Origin: an uncultured Acidobacteriota bacterium
Lineage (GTDB): Bacteria > Acidobacteriota > Thermoanaerobaculia > Multivoradales > SZUA-115
NCBI GenBank assembly: GCA_937867335.1
Contig: CALMKX010000111.1
Coordinates: 1-44,977 of the forward strand
DNA length: 44,977 nucleotides
Direction of reading: 5' to 3'
Below the pieces are notes generated by a model, which did no database searches, was not told the origin of the DNA, and saw nothing but the letters and a program-made list of their open reading frames with translations. Numbering within the stretch: position 1 is the first letter of the stretch; each line of letters starts with the position of its first letter. The position numbers and the translations under genes are program-made. Positions 16,990-25,376 of this stretch are shown here, piece after piece.

Positions 16990-17703
16990 CTATCCGGCCT
17001 TCTGCTGGTCGTGCCACAGCTCCTGGTGGTGGGCCCGGTAGAGGCTGATCACTCGCTCCACAAACTGTCTCGTCTCGCTGTAGGGCGGTACGCCGTGGTA
17101 GCGCTCGACGACTGCCGGCCCGGCGTTGTAGGCAGCGAGCGCCAGGGGAAGCTCGCCCTGGAACTGATCCATCAGCTGCCTCAAGTAGCGGGCCCCGAAG
17201 TCGAGGTTCCGGCGAGGGTTCTTCAGATCCTCGGCGCTCCACACCAGGCTGTGGCTCGGCATCACCTGGGTGAGTCCCACCGCTCCGCGGGGAGAGACTA
17301 CGCGCGGGTTGAAGTTGGACTCGGCTTCGACCACGGCCGCCAAGAGCAGGGCATCCAGCTGGTATCTCTCGGCGCTCTCGTTGATCCACTCGCCATAGGG
17401 AAGAGCCGCGATGGTACGGCGCCCGGCTTCGTTGGCCGCCAGGCGCTGGAAGAGGGCGAAGTTGCGAGGCGCTCCCTCGGGCATCGGCGTGGCCCTGGTA
17501 GCGAACAGCCGGAAGTGGGCAGTGGCTTGTGGTGGGGCGGACAGCCAAGCCTGAAGCTCACGGAGGAAGGTCTCTTCGGCCGGATTGGCGGGGGGGAGGC
17601 TCGCCAGGCTCGAGGGAGCCGAAGTGCGTGGATGGCCGAGGACCAGTCCGAAAGCCAGCGCAGCCAAGGCGAAGGTATAGCGTCGAGGTAGAGCTCGTTT
17701 CAC
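16990..17703 (-). CDS. Lytic transglycosylase, SLT family
   Basis: 237-aa peptidoglycan lytic transglycosylase cleaving the MurNAc-GlcNAc bond in the periplasm. A signal anchor opens the protein (V-K-R-A-L-P-R-R then a hydrophobic run to about residue 23). The C-terminal SLT domain holds the catalytic Glu in V-E-A-E-S-N-F-N-P, then S-P-R-G-A-V-G-L-T-Q-V-M-P, the N-L-D-F-G-A-R-Y-L block and A-A-Y-N-A-G-P-A-V-V. GTG 17703 is chosen since AGGAGG (17718-17713) lies 9 nt upstream; a longer reading from 17787 adds an unconvincing polar stretch ahead of the signal. Converges with tatA. Confidence 0.92.
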   Translation of the reverse strand: MKRALPRRYTFALAALAFGLVLGHPRTSAPSSLASLPPANPAEETFLRELQAWLSAPPQATAHFRLFATRATPMPEGAPRNFALFQRLAANEAGRRTIAALPYGEWINESAERYQLDALLLAAVVEAESNFNPRVVSPRGAVGLTQVMPSHSLVWSAEDLKNPRRNLDFGARYLRQLMDQFQGELPLALAAYNAGPAVVERYHGVPPYSETRQFVERVISLYRAHHQELWHDQQKAG

Positions 17704-18066
17704 TCCGTAGTCCCTCCTGGACGGTTCCTGCTCGGACGACGACCCGTGGGAAAGAGGCCGATTTGGCCTGCTGGGAGCCGAGATCATCCGAGGGCGGCTC
17801 GAGCTTTGGTTCCGCTCGTGGAGCGCCCGGCAGGAGCGGGGCCCGAGGCACCCTCGACAGGGTTGGCCGGCCGCTCGATCGAAAACCGTCGGGTTCAGGC
17901 GGCTCAGGCCGCCGACTCGCTTCGAGCCGGAACAGACCTAAGCCTTGCCATGAGGCGGATCGCTAACCTCGGGAGGGTCGGCTATCCGCTCGGTATCGGG
18001 CGAACGGTCTGCAATGCTGGTGCCAGAAACGGTGGGAACTGCCTACTTCCGGGACGAGCGAGGAAA
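17704..18066. other. 363-nt gap without a convincing gene
   Basis: Apart from the AGGAGG ribosome site of the transglycosylase at its left edge, I see no reading frame with good coding character, no clear terminator and no consensus promoter. Confidence 0.4.
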
Positions 18067-18339
18067 TCAGGTCTCGATTGACCGGCGGCGCCCGTTTCGG
18101 CTGATGGGGAGCCGAACCTCGTCCTGGACGATGCCGAGGCTCGAGACCTTGTTGCGGAGGGTGTTGCGATGGACCCCCAGGCTGCGGGCCGATCTGCAGA
18201 CGTTGCCGTCGTTGGATTTGAGGGAAGCGACGATGAACTGCTTCTCGAACTCCCGCCTGGCTTGGTCGAGGGTCACGCCTCGCCGAACGAGTTCGTCCAC
18301 AATCCGAGAGAGGCTGCCACTCAGAGGTTCTTCCGCCAC
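18067..18339 (-). CDS. Fis-type helix-turn-helix protein
   Basis: 90 aa. The C-terminal part N-V-C-R-S-A-R-S-L-G-V-H-R-N-T-L-R-N-K-V (about 46-65) is a Fis/NtrC-type HTH (HTH_8), preceded by a helix that in Fis makes the dimer (about 20-42). There is no AAA+ or receiver domain, so it is a free-standing DNA-binding protein like Fis: a nucleoid-associated regulator, or the detached output domain of an NtrC-like regulator. It starts at GTG 18339, with an A/G-rich AGAGGGAGCG just upstream and an extended -10 (TGATATGCT) about 45 nt upstream. The basic tail R-R-R-S may add DNA contact. Confidence 0.8.
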   Translation of the reverse strand: MAEEPLSGSLSRIVDELVRRGVTLDQARREFEKQFIVASLKSNDGNVCRSARSLGVHRNTLRNKVSSLGIVQDEVRLPISRNGRRRSIET

Positions 18340-18375
18340 CGCTCCCTCTCTTTCCTGCTCAATTTGCCACGGGCA

Positions 18376-18384
18376 AGCATATCA
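18376..18384 (-). promoter_or_regulatory. Extended -10 promoter of the Fis-like gene
   Basis: The minus strand reads TGATATGCT: TG-A-TATGCT, an extended -10. No good -35. The predicted start near 18369 gives a 30-nt leader to GTG 18339. Confidence 0.45.
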
Positions 18385-18564
18385 CACGACTTTTTCCGAG
18401 CTGTCACTCGTCCTGAGGCGCTGGAGAGCCTCGGCGGGGGGCGTTTGTGGCCTTCGGCCGGCAAGCGAGAGCGTAAGGCTAATGCGGCGTCGGGCCCCCG
18501 TCAAGCCCGAGCGCGGCGGCCCGTGAAGGGGCCTCCGCGCTGGCAAAGGAGCGGCAATCGGGCG

Positions 18565-19800
18565 CTACTTGAGCTCGATTCGGTCGCCGACGAGGATGGT
18601 GAAGCGGGATTCGATAATCCGCGCCAGAGCTGAATGTTGCTCGGCCCAGAGGATCGCGAGCTCGCCGAGGATGACGGGTGGCAAGCCCGGCTTGTTGATC
18701 CGGTAGATGGTGAAGACGTCGCCGGGCGCGACGTTGTCCACCGAGCCGCGGTCGATGAAGACCACATTGTCCTGGCCGAGCGCCACCTGGCGGTCCTTCG
18801 CCACCAGAATCACCGGGGCGTTCTCCAGATGCTCTCGCGAGCTCGGCAGGTTCGGCGGACGCGGGGCGGTCTTCCGGCCGAGCGGAACGGGCTGGGGCTC
18901 GAAGAGCTTGAGATGCGTGCCCACGCTGATCGACTCGCAGCTCTGAACGATCTCGGCGATCGACATCTCGTCTTGTACCGTCAGAACGCGGACGCGGCCC
19001 GCATAGCGATACAAGCGCCCATAGGTCTCCCGCGTAATGGGGTGGACCACAGGCTCGTCTTCTTCGACGGCGATCAACACCGTTCCCGGCTCCAGACCCG
19101 AGCCCGCTCCGGCGTTCAAGTAGACGATGTCGCCCGTGGCGAGGCCGAACCGTTCTGGCAGCTCACCGCCGAAGTTGCCGGCCACCGAGCCCAGCCGGGT
19201 GTTCATCGTGGGATTCAGCCCATCCGCTTCCGAGCCGACGATGGTGTAGGGAAAGCTCTGAGAAAGCTCGCCCACGAAGCCGGAGCAGTAAAGATCCGTC
19301 TCGCTGCCGAATGGGCGTGGCGCGCCGGCTGCCGCATCGGCGTCGAGAATGTTGGCCAGCCTCTCGCCGCCGCCTTCCCCAGCGGAAGTGCTCTTCGCCC
19401 CCGAGCCCTCAGCCGAACTCGCACCCGTGTCGCCCCCTCCCGAGCCTGCTCCGAGGTCGACATCCTCGAGGGTCGAGGTGCTTTCGGCAACCTTGGTGCC
19501 AACGATCAGGGGATCACCCGGGTAGATCCAGTGCGCGTCTCGGACGTACTGGTTCTGCTCCCAGATCTGGGGCCAGAGGTAGGGGTTGCCGAGGAACTTG
19601 TTCGCCAGAGACCACAGAGTGTCGCCCGGAACGACCGTGTAGATCTGCGAGCCCTCCGCCGGAGCGGGGAGCTCCCAGGCCGTCCAATGGTCCCCGGCGT
19701 ACCTCAGCTGGGCCGGTGGGCGGTCTCCAGGGTCGGCGGATGCACCCACCGCGAGCAGGACGAGCGAGACAATCGGCAGCAGAAGAGTCTTGCGGCTCAT
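18565..19800 (-). CDS. Exported LysM-domain protein
   Basis: 411 aa: signal peptide (1-22, ending A-S-A), a LysM domain at about 53-102 (Y-T-V-V-P-G-D-T-L-W-S-L-A then I-Y-P-G-D-P-L-I-V), a Gly/Ser/Glu-rich linker (about 108-145) and a large C-terminal part of repeated beta-rich segments (F-G-L-A-T-G-D-I-V-Y; D-N-V-A-P-G-D-V-F-T-I-Y). LysM binds the glycan of peptidoglycan, so the protein is expected in the periplasm on the wall. The two similar 'G-D-x-V' segments suggest tandem beta-barrel modules. GAGAGG 7 nt before the ATG. It lies last in the envelope gene run, 194 nt after ybgF, probably with its own promoter. Precise function unknown. Confidence 0.85.
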   Translation of the reverse strand: MSRKTLLLPIVSLVLLAVGASADPGDRPPAQLRYAGDHWTAWELPAPAEGSQIYTVVPGDTLWSLANKFLGNPYLWPQIWEQNQYVRDAHWIYPGDPLIVGTKVAESTSTLEDVDLGAGSGGGDTGASSAEGSGAKSTSAGEGGGERLANILDADAAAGAPRPFGSETDLYCSGFVGELSQSFPYTIVGSEADGLNPTMNTRLGSVAGNFGGELPERFGLATGDIVYLNAGAGSGLEPGTVLIAVEEDEPVVHPITRETYGRLYRYAGRVRVLTVQDEMSIAEIVQSCESISVGTHLKLFEPQPVPLGRKTAPRPPNLPSSREHLENAPVILVAKDRQVALGQDNVVFIDRGSVDNVAPGDVFTIYRINKPGLPPVILGELAILWAEQHSALARIIESRFTILVGDRIELK

Positions 19801-19848
19801 ACGGAAACCTCTCGCGACACAGGCGGCAGATGCCGTTTTTGCAGGCTA

Positions 19849-19854
19849 TCTATA
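19849..19854 (-). promoter_or_regulatory. Candidate -10 of the LysM gene
   Basis: TATAGA on the minus strand in an AT-richer stretch of the 194-nt gap; a TTGGAT 14 nt further upstream is too close for a standard -35. Confidence 0.3.
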
Positions 19855-19994
19855 CGGACTACTCTATGATCCAAGCTATCCGGTTTTGCTCGCAGTGTCA
19901 AGTTTGAGGCGCCTTTAGACGGGCTCGGCTCAAGCAAAACTTGAGCAGGAGAACCCCGAACTTCGGTTCTGGCCGAGGGCGGAAGAGCCCCGGC

Positions 19995-20765
19995 TCAGGG
20001 CAAGGCGGAACGGCGCTCCTCGGCGGTGGTTGCGGCGCTGCTGCCCGGGAAGCGACGAATCACCTCGTCGTAGAGGTCCTTCGCGCCCTGGATGTCCCCC
20101 AGCCGCTCCAGGCATTTTCCAGCCTTGAGCAGCGAGTCCGGGACTTTGTTGCCCTGAGGCTGGCGTTCCACGGCGTTCTGAAAGGCAGCGAGGGCTCCTC
20201 GCCAGTCCTGCCGGGCGTAGCGTGACTCGCCGATCCAGTAAGCGGCGTTGTCGGTCAGCTCGGTGTTGGGGTAACGGTTGAGGAATTGCTGGAAAACCGC
20301 CTCTGACTCCGCGAATTGGCGATCCTGGTAGAGAGCCAGGCCGTGGTCGTAGAGATCCTGCATCTCACCGCTCAAGGCCTCCTGGTCGTGCGGAGCGGGA
20401 CCGGGGGAAGCCGCGGCGGGTGGAGTCGGAGTGAGTTCGCGGACTTCGATCCCCCCTTTGGTCGAGTTCGGCTTCACGCCGTCGTTGAGGCGGCCCGAGG
20501 GGTCCGTGGGAGCGGCGGGAGCCGCGGCCTTCGGCGGGGCGCCACCGATCTGTGCGCCGGACTTGGCCGCTCCGAGGCGAGCCACCTCGGTGCGCAAGCC
20601 GTTGATCTCCACCTCGTGCTCTGTCACCTGCTGCTCGAGCGCAAGAACCTTGGCCTTCAGCGTCTCCAGCTCGGACGGAGCCGGGTTCTTGCTGCGAAAC
20701 GGGTTGCTGGCGCAGCCGGCGAGCAGGAAGGCCAAGAGCAGCGTGCAGGAATTCCGCGAGCTCAC
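19995..20765 (-). CDS. CpoB/YbgF-like tetratricopeptide lipoprotein
   Basis: 256 aa. A lipoprotein signal with lipobox L-L-A-G-C (C18), a coiled coil (about 30-65, E-L-E-T-L-K-A-K-V-L-A-L-E-Q-Q), an Ala/Pro linker, then TPR-type repeats from about 130 to the end (Y-D-H-G-L-A-L-Y-Q-D-R-Q-F; A-Y-W-I-G-E-S-R-Y-A). This coiled coil plus C-terminal TPR order is that of YbgF/CpoB, which in E. coli links peptidoglycan synthesis to the Tol-Pal machine; here a lipid anchor replaces the soluble form. Its first 4 nt overlap the end of bamD (ATGA), so it is translationally coupled. No tol/pal genes are in the window. Confidence 0.85.
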   Translation of the reverse strand: MSSRNSCTLLLAFLLAGCASNPFRSKNPAPSELETLKAKVLALEQQVTEHEVEINGLRTEVARLGAAKSGAQIGGAPPKAAAPAAPTDPSGRLNDGVKPNSTKGGIEVRELTPTPPAAASPGPAPHDQEALSGEMQDLYDHGLALYQDRQFAESEAVFQQFLNRYPNTELTDNAAYWIGESRYARQDWRGALAAFQNAVERQPQGNKVPDSLLKAGKCLERLGDIQGAKDLYDEVIRRFPGSSAATTAEERRSALP

Positions 20766-21622
20766 GGTGTTGCGACCTCCTCTTCCTTGGGCGGTTTCTG
20801 GGGCTGCTGCTGTTGCTGAGCTTTGCCGCGGGCGAAGAGCTTCTGGAAGGCGGCCATCTCTTTGCGCGCAGCCGGTACCTCCTTGATCTGGGGGCTGTCC
20901 GGGAACTGGCTCTCGAGGCGAGCGAAGGTCTTGTCGGCTTTCTCGAAGTCGCCGGTCTGGGCGTAGCCGCGTCCGAGGTAGAGATAGGCCTTGTCCTTGG
21001 CGGTGTAATCCGGGAAGCTCTGGAACAAGTGCTCCAGGCGCTGGACCGTAGCCTCAGGGATCTTGAACACCAAGAGGTAGAAGCGGGCCACCTGGAATTC
21101 GTGCTCGGCCAGGTTGTCGCGCACCAGGCGGACTTGCTCCCGGGCTTGAGCGGCGTACTCGCTGGTGGGGTAGAGGCGGATGAGGTCCTCGAAGGCCTCA
21201 AGGGCCTTGCGCGCCGTGGATTGGTCGCGGTCCGGCCGCTCCATACGCCGCGCCAGAGAGGAACCCACCTGGAACTGGGCGTAGGCCGCGCGGTCGCTGG
21301 TCGGGAATCGGTTGAGGAAGTCCCGGTACTTGGCTTCGGCCTGCAGGAAGTTGGTCTTGCCGCCCTCGAGGTAGAAGGTGTCCGCGGCGAGAAGCAGGGC
21401 CTCCCGGCCGTTCAGCGAGTTGGGCTCGACTTCAAAGGCATGAAGGAGGAAGGGCCGGGCGCGGGTGTATTTTTCCTTGGCGAGGAAGGACTTGCCTTGG
21501 GTCAGCGACTCGGTGGCCGACAGCGAGAGCAGTGGATCCTGTCGAGTCGAACTCTTGCATCCGCCGAGAACGCCCCAGCTCGCCACCGTCAACAGGGCCA
21601 CGGTGAACCACGTACGTCTCAT
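20762..21622 (-). CDS. bamD: Outer membrane assembly lipoprotein BamD
   Basis: 286-aa BamD-type lipoprotein, a TPR scaffold of the BAM complex that inserts beta-barrel proteins into the outer membrane. Lipobox V-L-G-G-C puts the acylated Cys at residue 22. Five TPR-like helical pairs follow (Y-R-D-F-L-N-R-F-P-T-S, F-E-D-L-I-R-L-Y-P-T-S-E-Y-A and later copies), typical of BamD's outer-membrane lipoprotein repeat. The C-terminus is Gln/Pro/Lys-rich (Q-Q-Q-Q-Q), an unusual low-complexity tail. It starts 3 nt after rpe and overlaps ybgF by 4 nt. A general TPR lipoprotein is the only alternative. Confidence 0.85.
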   Translation of the reverse strand: MRRTWFTVALLTVASWGVLGGCKSSTRQDPLLSLSATESLTQGKSFLAKEKYTRARPFLLHAFEVEPNSLNGREALLLAADTFYLEGGKTNFLQAEAKYRDFLNRFPTSDRAAYAQFQVGSSLARRMERPDRDQSTARKALEAFEDLIRLYPTSEYAAQAREQVRLVRDNLAEHEFQVARFYLLVFKIPEATVQRLEHLFQSFPDYTAKDKAYLYLGRGYAQTGDFEKADKTFARLESQFPDSPQIKEVPAARKEMAAFQKLFARGKAQQQQQPQKPPKEEEVATP

Positions 21623-21625
21623 TCC

Positions 21626-22282
21626 TCAGCTCCCTTCGCCCCGGCGCTTCAGCTCGGCGATCGTCGCCACGGGATCCGCGCTGCCGAACAAGGCCGAGCC
21701 GACCACGAAGGTGGTGGCGCCAGCCTCGACCAGGGCCCGGATATTGCCCGGGCCCACGCCGCCGTCGATGGTGATGTCCACCGCGAGGCCCTCGCGGCGC
21801 ACCCATTGCGAAAGCCGGGCCACCTTGTCGAGACACCTTGGAATGAACTCTTGGCCGGAAAAACCGGGGTTGACCGACATCACGACCACGAAATCGACCA
21901 CCGGGAGCGTCTCCCCGAGGATCTCCAAGGGGGTGGCCGGGTTGATCGCCACTCCGGCCTCGGCGCCGGCCTGTCGGATCCGGCCGAGCGTTTGGTCCAG
22001 GTGGAGCGTGGCTTCCCAGTGCACGGCCACCCGTTTGGCGCCAGCCTTCAGGTAGTCGGCCAGCAGGCGGTCCGGATTGGCCACCATCAGGTGCACGTCG
22101 AGCGGCAGCCGGGTCCGGCGAGCCATGGCGGCGACCACCGGCGGACCGAAGCTCAGGTTGGGCACGAAGTGACCGTCCATCACGTCCACGTGCACGAGCT
22201 CGGCGCCTCCTCGCTCGCACAGGGACAGTCCTTGGGCGAGGTCGGCCAGATCGGCTGCCAGAATGGATGGGGCGATCCGCAT
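21626..22282 (-). CDS. rpe: Ribulose-phosphate 3-epimerase
   Basis: 218-aa TIM-barrel epimerase interconverting D-ribulose 5-phosphate and D-xylulose 5-phosphate in the pentose phosphate and related pathways. Metal/catalytic residues are visible: H31 and D33 in H-V-D-V-M-D-G-H-F-V-P, the D-V-H-L-M-V strand, and the second catalytic Asp in T-I-D-G-G-V. The phosphate site is V-V-G-S-A-L-F. ATG 22282 lies 7 nt after the PASTA gene, giving the canonical M-R-I-A-P-S-I-L-A-A-D start. It sits oddly among envelope genes; order PASTA-rpe-bamD is compact and probably one transcript. Confidence 0.97.
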   Translation of the reverse strand: MRIAPSILAADLADLAQGLSLCERGGAELVHVDVMDGHFVPNLSFGPPVVAAMARRTRLPLDVHLMVANPDRLLADYLKAGAKRVAVHWEATLHLDQTLGRIRQAGAEAGVAINPATPLEILGETLPVVDFVVVMSVNPGFSGQEFIPRCLDKVARLSQWVRREGLAVDITIDGGVGPGNIRALVEAGATTFVVGSALFGSADPVATIAELKRRGEGS

Positions 22283-22289
22283 CAGTCCA

Positions 22290-23048
22290 CTAGGGTTGGC
22301 CTGCCGCGCCGGAAGCGACCACCAGGGTGATCGCGTCGCCCTGGCTGACCGGAAAGCCGGCCTGCGGAGATTGGCGGAGGATAACACCTTCCCTCACGCC
22401 GTCGTAGGGCTCGTAGCTGACGTTCTTGAGGTGGAAGCCGCGGGCTTCGAAGAAGCTCTTCACCGGCTCGAGGCGCCGATAGACCAGATCGGGCATCACG
22501 TAGGCGTTGGCGGAAGCCTGCATGGCGAGGAAGAGGTCGACCGGCGAATCCCGCGAGATCGGTGTGGCGGGCCAGGGGCTCTGGTCGACGATGGTGCCCG
22601 GCGGGCTTCCCGGCCGGAAGATCGACAGGGTCCTGCCCAGTCGCAAGCCGGCGGCCCGCAGAGCCACTTCGGCGCCCGGCACCAGTTGGCCGCGGAGGTC
22701 CGGCACGGTGAGCCGTTCCTGGCCCAGAGAGATCACCACCCGCACTTCCTTGCCGCGCTTGATCAGCGCGCCGGCCTCCGGGCGCTGCTCCACCACGTAG
22801 CCCTCGGGCACGCCCTCCGAGTAGCGCCCGGCCACCTCGCCATCCTTCCATTGGAGGCCGCGATCCGTGAGCTCGTCCAGTGCTTGCTCTCGAGAGAGCC
22901 CCACCAAGTCGGGCGTGGGAGTCACGCCGCTGCGCACGAACAGGCCGAAGGAGGTGTAGGCGGAAAGCACGAAGAGCAGGGCGAGCAACCCCAGGTAGCC
23001 GAGCCAGCCGGCCAGGCGCAGGAACTTGGAGCCGAGGGTGCCGGCCAT
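22290..23048 (-). CDS. Membrane-anchored PASTA-repeat protein
   Basis: 252 aa: a single N-terminal membrane helix (about 14-38) then three PASTA domains (about 42-108, 112-176, 182-248), each with the P-D-L-x-G/Y and V-x-x-Q-x-P signatures (E-Q-R-P-E-A-G, D-Q-S-P-W-P-A, R-Q-S-P-Q-A-G). PASTA modules bind peptidoglycan stem peptides or muropeptides in Ser/Thr kinases and class A/B PBPs; here they stand alone without kinase or penicillin-binding domain. Topology puts the repeats in the periplasm. It lies 15 nt after rseP and 7 nt before rpe. Its likely role is wall sensing or septal scaffolding, by inference only. Confidence 0.9.
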   Translation of the reverse strand: MAGTLGSKFLRLAGWLGYLGLLALLFVLSAYTSFGLFVRSGVTPTPDLVGLSREQALDELTDRGLQWKDGEVAGRYSEGVPEGYVVEQRPEAGALIKRGKEVRVVISLGQERLTVPDLRGQLVPGAEVALRAAGLRLGRTLSIFRPGSPPGTIVDQSPWPATPISRDSPVDLFLAMQASANAYVMPDLVYRRLEPVKSFFEARGFHLKNVSYEPYDGVREGVILRQSPQAGFPVSQGDAITLVVASGAAGQP

Positions 23049-23063
23049 CGCGACAACTCCCGG

Positions 23064-24353
23064 CTAGAGCTTCTGCAAGTCGAAGAAGAGCACCAGAGCC
23101 ATGATCGCCAACAGCACCATGCCTCCGGCCTGGGCCAGCCGCTCCTTGAGCACCGCGGAAAGGTCCCGTCGGATGCCGCTTTCCACCAACAAGATGGCGA
23201 TCTGGCCGCCGTCGAGAATCGGGATGGGCAGCAGGTTCAGGATGGCGATCGAGATCGAGATGAAGGCCATCAGGTGGAACAGGTAGCGGAAGCCGCGCTT
23301 GGCCTGCTGGCTGGCCATCTTGGCCATCTCGATCGGACCCGAGAGAGCGCTCTTCGCAGCCATTTCTCGCTTGAAGATCTTGCCCAGAACCACGAAGGTC
23401 TGCCGCACGAAATCCGCGTTGTAGTGCAGGCTCTCGACGAAAGCTTGGCCGAACGGGTAGCGCTGGAAGGTGCCGAAGTCGAGCTGGACGCCGATCTTGG
23501 CGCCGCCCTTGGGACCGGCGGGGGTGACGGTCAGAGTCTTGCGCTCCGAGCCGCGGCCCACCTCCACCGCCACGGGCTCGCCCGGGTGGTCTTGGATGAA
23601 GGAGATGAACTGGTCCTGGGTGGTGATCGACTGCCCTTCCACCGCCAGGATGTGGTCCCCGGGCTCGAAGCCTGCCGCCTCGGCCGGCTGGCCTTTGACC
23701 AGCGCATCGACCATCACCTTGCCGGGGCCGAGAACGCCCGCCTCGCCCAGGTCATAGCGCTCGATCTTCAACGGCGTCAAAGTGAGCTCTCGGTGCTCGC
23801 CGCCGCGCTCCACTTCGACGGCCAAGGGCTTTCCCGGCGAAGCCAGAGTCTTCATGATGAACTGCTGGAACTCCGAGATCGGCTCGCCGGCCACTTTCAG
23901 AATGCGATCACCCACGGCGAGGCCGGCGGACTCGCCGGGTGAGCCCGGCAAAACGTAGCCCACCAGTGGCTGCTGTTGCCTCGGAGGAACGCTGATGCCG
24001 ACCGTGAACAGCACCGTGATGATGGCGATCGAAAGCACGATGTTCATCAGCGGACCGGCCAGGTACACCAGCACCCGCTGCCAGCGCGGGCGGTTGAGGA
24101 AATCCCGCGGATCGTCGGATTGCTCGCCGGGGAGCTCGCCGCCGAGCTTGACGTAGCCACCCAGCGGTAAGAGGGACACGCGATAGTCCGTCTCGCCACG
24201 CCGGAAACCCCAGAGTCGCTTGCCGAAACCGAGCGAGAAAGCCAGCACCCGGATGTTGAAAGCCCGGGCCATCAACAGGTGGCCGGCCTCGTGGATGAAG
24301 ATGATGATGCCGAGCGCGAAGACGATGTACAGGATTCGATTCAGGATTTCCAT
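23064..24353 (-). CDS. rseP: RIP site-2 zinc metalloprotease RseP
   Basis: 429-aa intramembrane protease of the S2P/RseP family that cuts transmembrane anti-sigma factors or signal-peptide remnants. The zinc motif H21-E-A-G-H25 lies in the first membrane helix; the second active-site motif L-N-L-L-P-I-P-I-L-D-G-G is near the C-terminus. Two PDZ domains lie between (about 125-205 and 210-285), seen by Y-V-L-P-G-S-P-G-E-S-A-G-L and L-V-K-G-Q-P-A-E-A-A-G-F. Full length. Encoded after cdsA, as in many bacteria, but dxr, usual in this cluster, is absent. A TATAGT box 58-63 nt upstream may give it its own promoter. Confidence 0.96.
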   Translation of the reverse strand: MEILNRILYIVFALGIIIFIHEAGHLLMARAFNIRVLAFSLGFGKRLWGFRRGETDYRVSLLPLGGYVKLGGELPGEQSDDPRDFLNRPRWQRVLVYLAGPLMNIVLSIAIITVLFTVGISVPPRQQQPLVGYVLPGSPGESAGLAVGDRILKVAGEPISEFQQFIMKTLASPGKPLAVEVERGGEHRELTLTPLKIERYDLGEAGVLGPGKVMVDALVKGQPAEAAGFEPGDHILAVEGQSITTQDQFISFIQDHPGEPVAVEVGRGSERKTLTVTPAGPKGGAKIGVQLDFGTFQRYPFGQAFVESLHYNADFVRQTFVVLGKIFKREMAAKSALSGPIEMAKMASQQAKRGFRYLFHLMAFISISIAILNLLPIPILDGGQIAILLVESGIRRDLSAVLKERLAQAGGMVLLAIMALVLFFDLQKL

Positions 24354-24410
24354 TGCGCCTAGCTTCCCCTGCTGCCGTCCGGACGAACTCGGCTGAGCTC
24401 GCGGAGCGGC

Positions 24411-24416
24411 ACTATA
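24411..24416 (-). promoter_or_regulatory. Candidate -10 of rseP
   Basis: The minus strand reads TATAGT in the 103-nt cdsA-rseP gap, a good -10 match without an obvious -35. Implied leader about 50 nt. Confidence 0.35.
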
Positions 24417-24456
24417 CCTGAGCTAACGGCCCCGGCCGTTGCCGGATTCCAGGCCC

Positions 24457-25275
24457 CTACGGCACGACCAGGCGGGTTCCTGCCAGAGCGATGCCAAGCC
24501 ATAGGATCGGGGCACCGAAGAGCAAGGCGTCGGAGCGGTCGAGAAAGCCACCGTGACCCGGCAGCAGCGTGCCGGAGTCCTTCACACCGGCGCTGCGTTT
24601 GAGCAGGGACTCCACCAGATCTCCGAGCTGGGCACCCACACTGGTTGCGGCGGCAATGAAAATCAGCGGCAGGTCCACTCGGTGGAGGCGGAACCAGCCC
24701 CAGACGCCGGCCGCCACCACGCCGGTGAGCAGGCTCGCCAGGGCGCCTTCCCAGGTCTTCTTGGGCGAGACCACGGGGGCGAGGAGCCGGCGGCCCCACC
24801 GTTTGCCGACGTAGTAGGCGGCGGTGTCGCCGAGCCAGACGATGGCGAGGAGCAGGAACACGAGCCAGGGGTCCTGTCGCTGGAGCTGACAGGTGCCGCC
24901 CGTGGCGAGAGCGAAGTAGGGAATACCGAAGCAGACCGCGCCCAGGGCGCCGGGGAACTCCGCGACCGGTGTGCGGCTGAGGAGCAACAGGATGCCCATG
25001 CCGATCGAAAGAACCATCAGCAGCGCCAGAAGCCGAAGAGCCGTCACTGCCTGGGCGGGCTCCGCGAGGGAAAGATAGCTGCCGAGTCCAGCAGCTAGGA
25101 GGGGCACCACCCAGAGCGGGGCCGAGGGAGCCCAGGCCCGGGAGATCGAGACGTACTCCAGGCTGGCCGCGCCGTAGCAGAACAGGCAGACCAACAAGAA
25201 GCCGGTGGGGGGGAGAGCGAAAATGGCGGCGAGCACCAGCGGCACTCCCACCAGGGCGGTGAGCAAACGCTTCAT
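24457..25275 (-). CDS. cdsA: Phosphatidate cytidylyltransferase
   Basis: 272-aa integral membrane enzyme making CDP-diacylglycerol from CTP and phosphatidic acid, the branch point for phospholipid synthesis. About seven to eight hydrophobic segments. The C-terminal signature S-A-G-V-K-D-S-G-T-L-L-P-G-H-G-G-F-L-D-R-S-D is the CDP-diglyceride synthetase motif with its metal-binding Asp residues, and D-T-A-A-Y-Y-V-G-K-R-W-G with the S-P-K-K-T-W-E-G block is the upstream conserved part. Normal length. It lies 101 nt after truA and 103 nt before rseP on the same strand. uppS and frr, often upstream of cdsA, are not here. Confidence 0.96.
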   Translation of the reverse strand: MKRLLTALVGVPLVLAAIFALPPTGFLLVCLFCYGAASLEYVSISRAWAPSAPLWVVPLLAAGLGSYLSLAEPAQAVTALRLLALLMVLSIGMGILLLLSRTPVAEFPGALGAVCFGIPYFALATGGTCQLQRQDPWLVFLLLAIVWLGDTAAYYVGKRWGRRLLAPVVSPKKTWEGALASLLTGVVAAGVWGWFRLHRVDLPLIFIAAATSVGAQLGDLVESLLKRSAGVKDSGTLLPGHGGFLDRSDALLFGAPILWLGIALAGTRLVVP

Positions 25276-25376
25276 CGGCTCGACGCCGCCAGGGCCAGGG
25301 CCCTACTGTGCTCGAAGCCCACGGGAGCCAGGGGGTGGATAGATGCTCGCCTCATCCGATCGGAGGCAAGAAGCTA

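Noticed and set aside
16990-17787. Longer start at 17787 for the lytic transglycosylase
   Set aside because: It adds a polar, low-quality stretch before the signal anchor; the GTG at 17703 has AGGAGG at good spacing.
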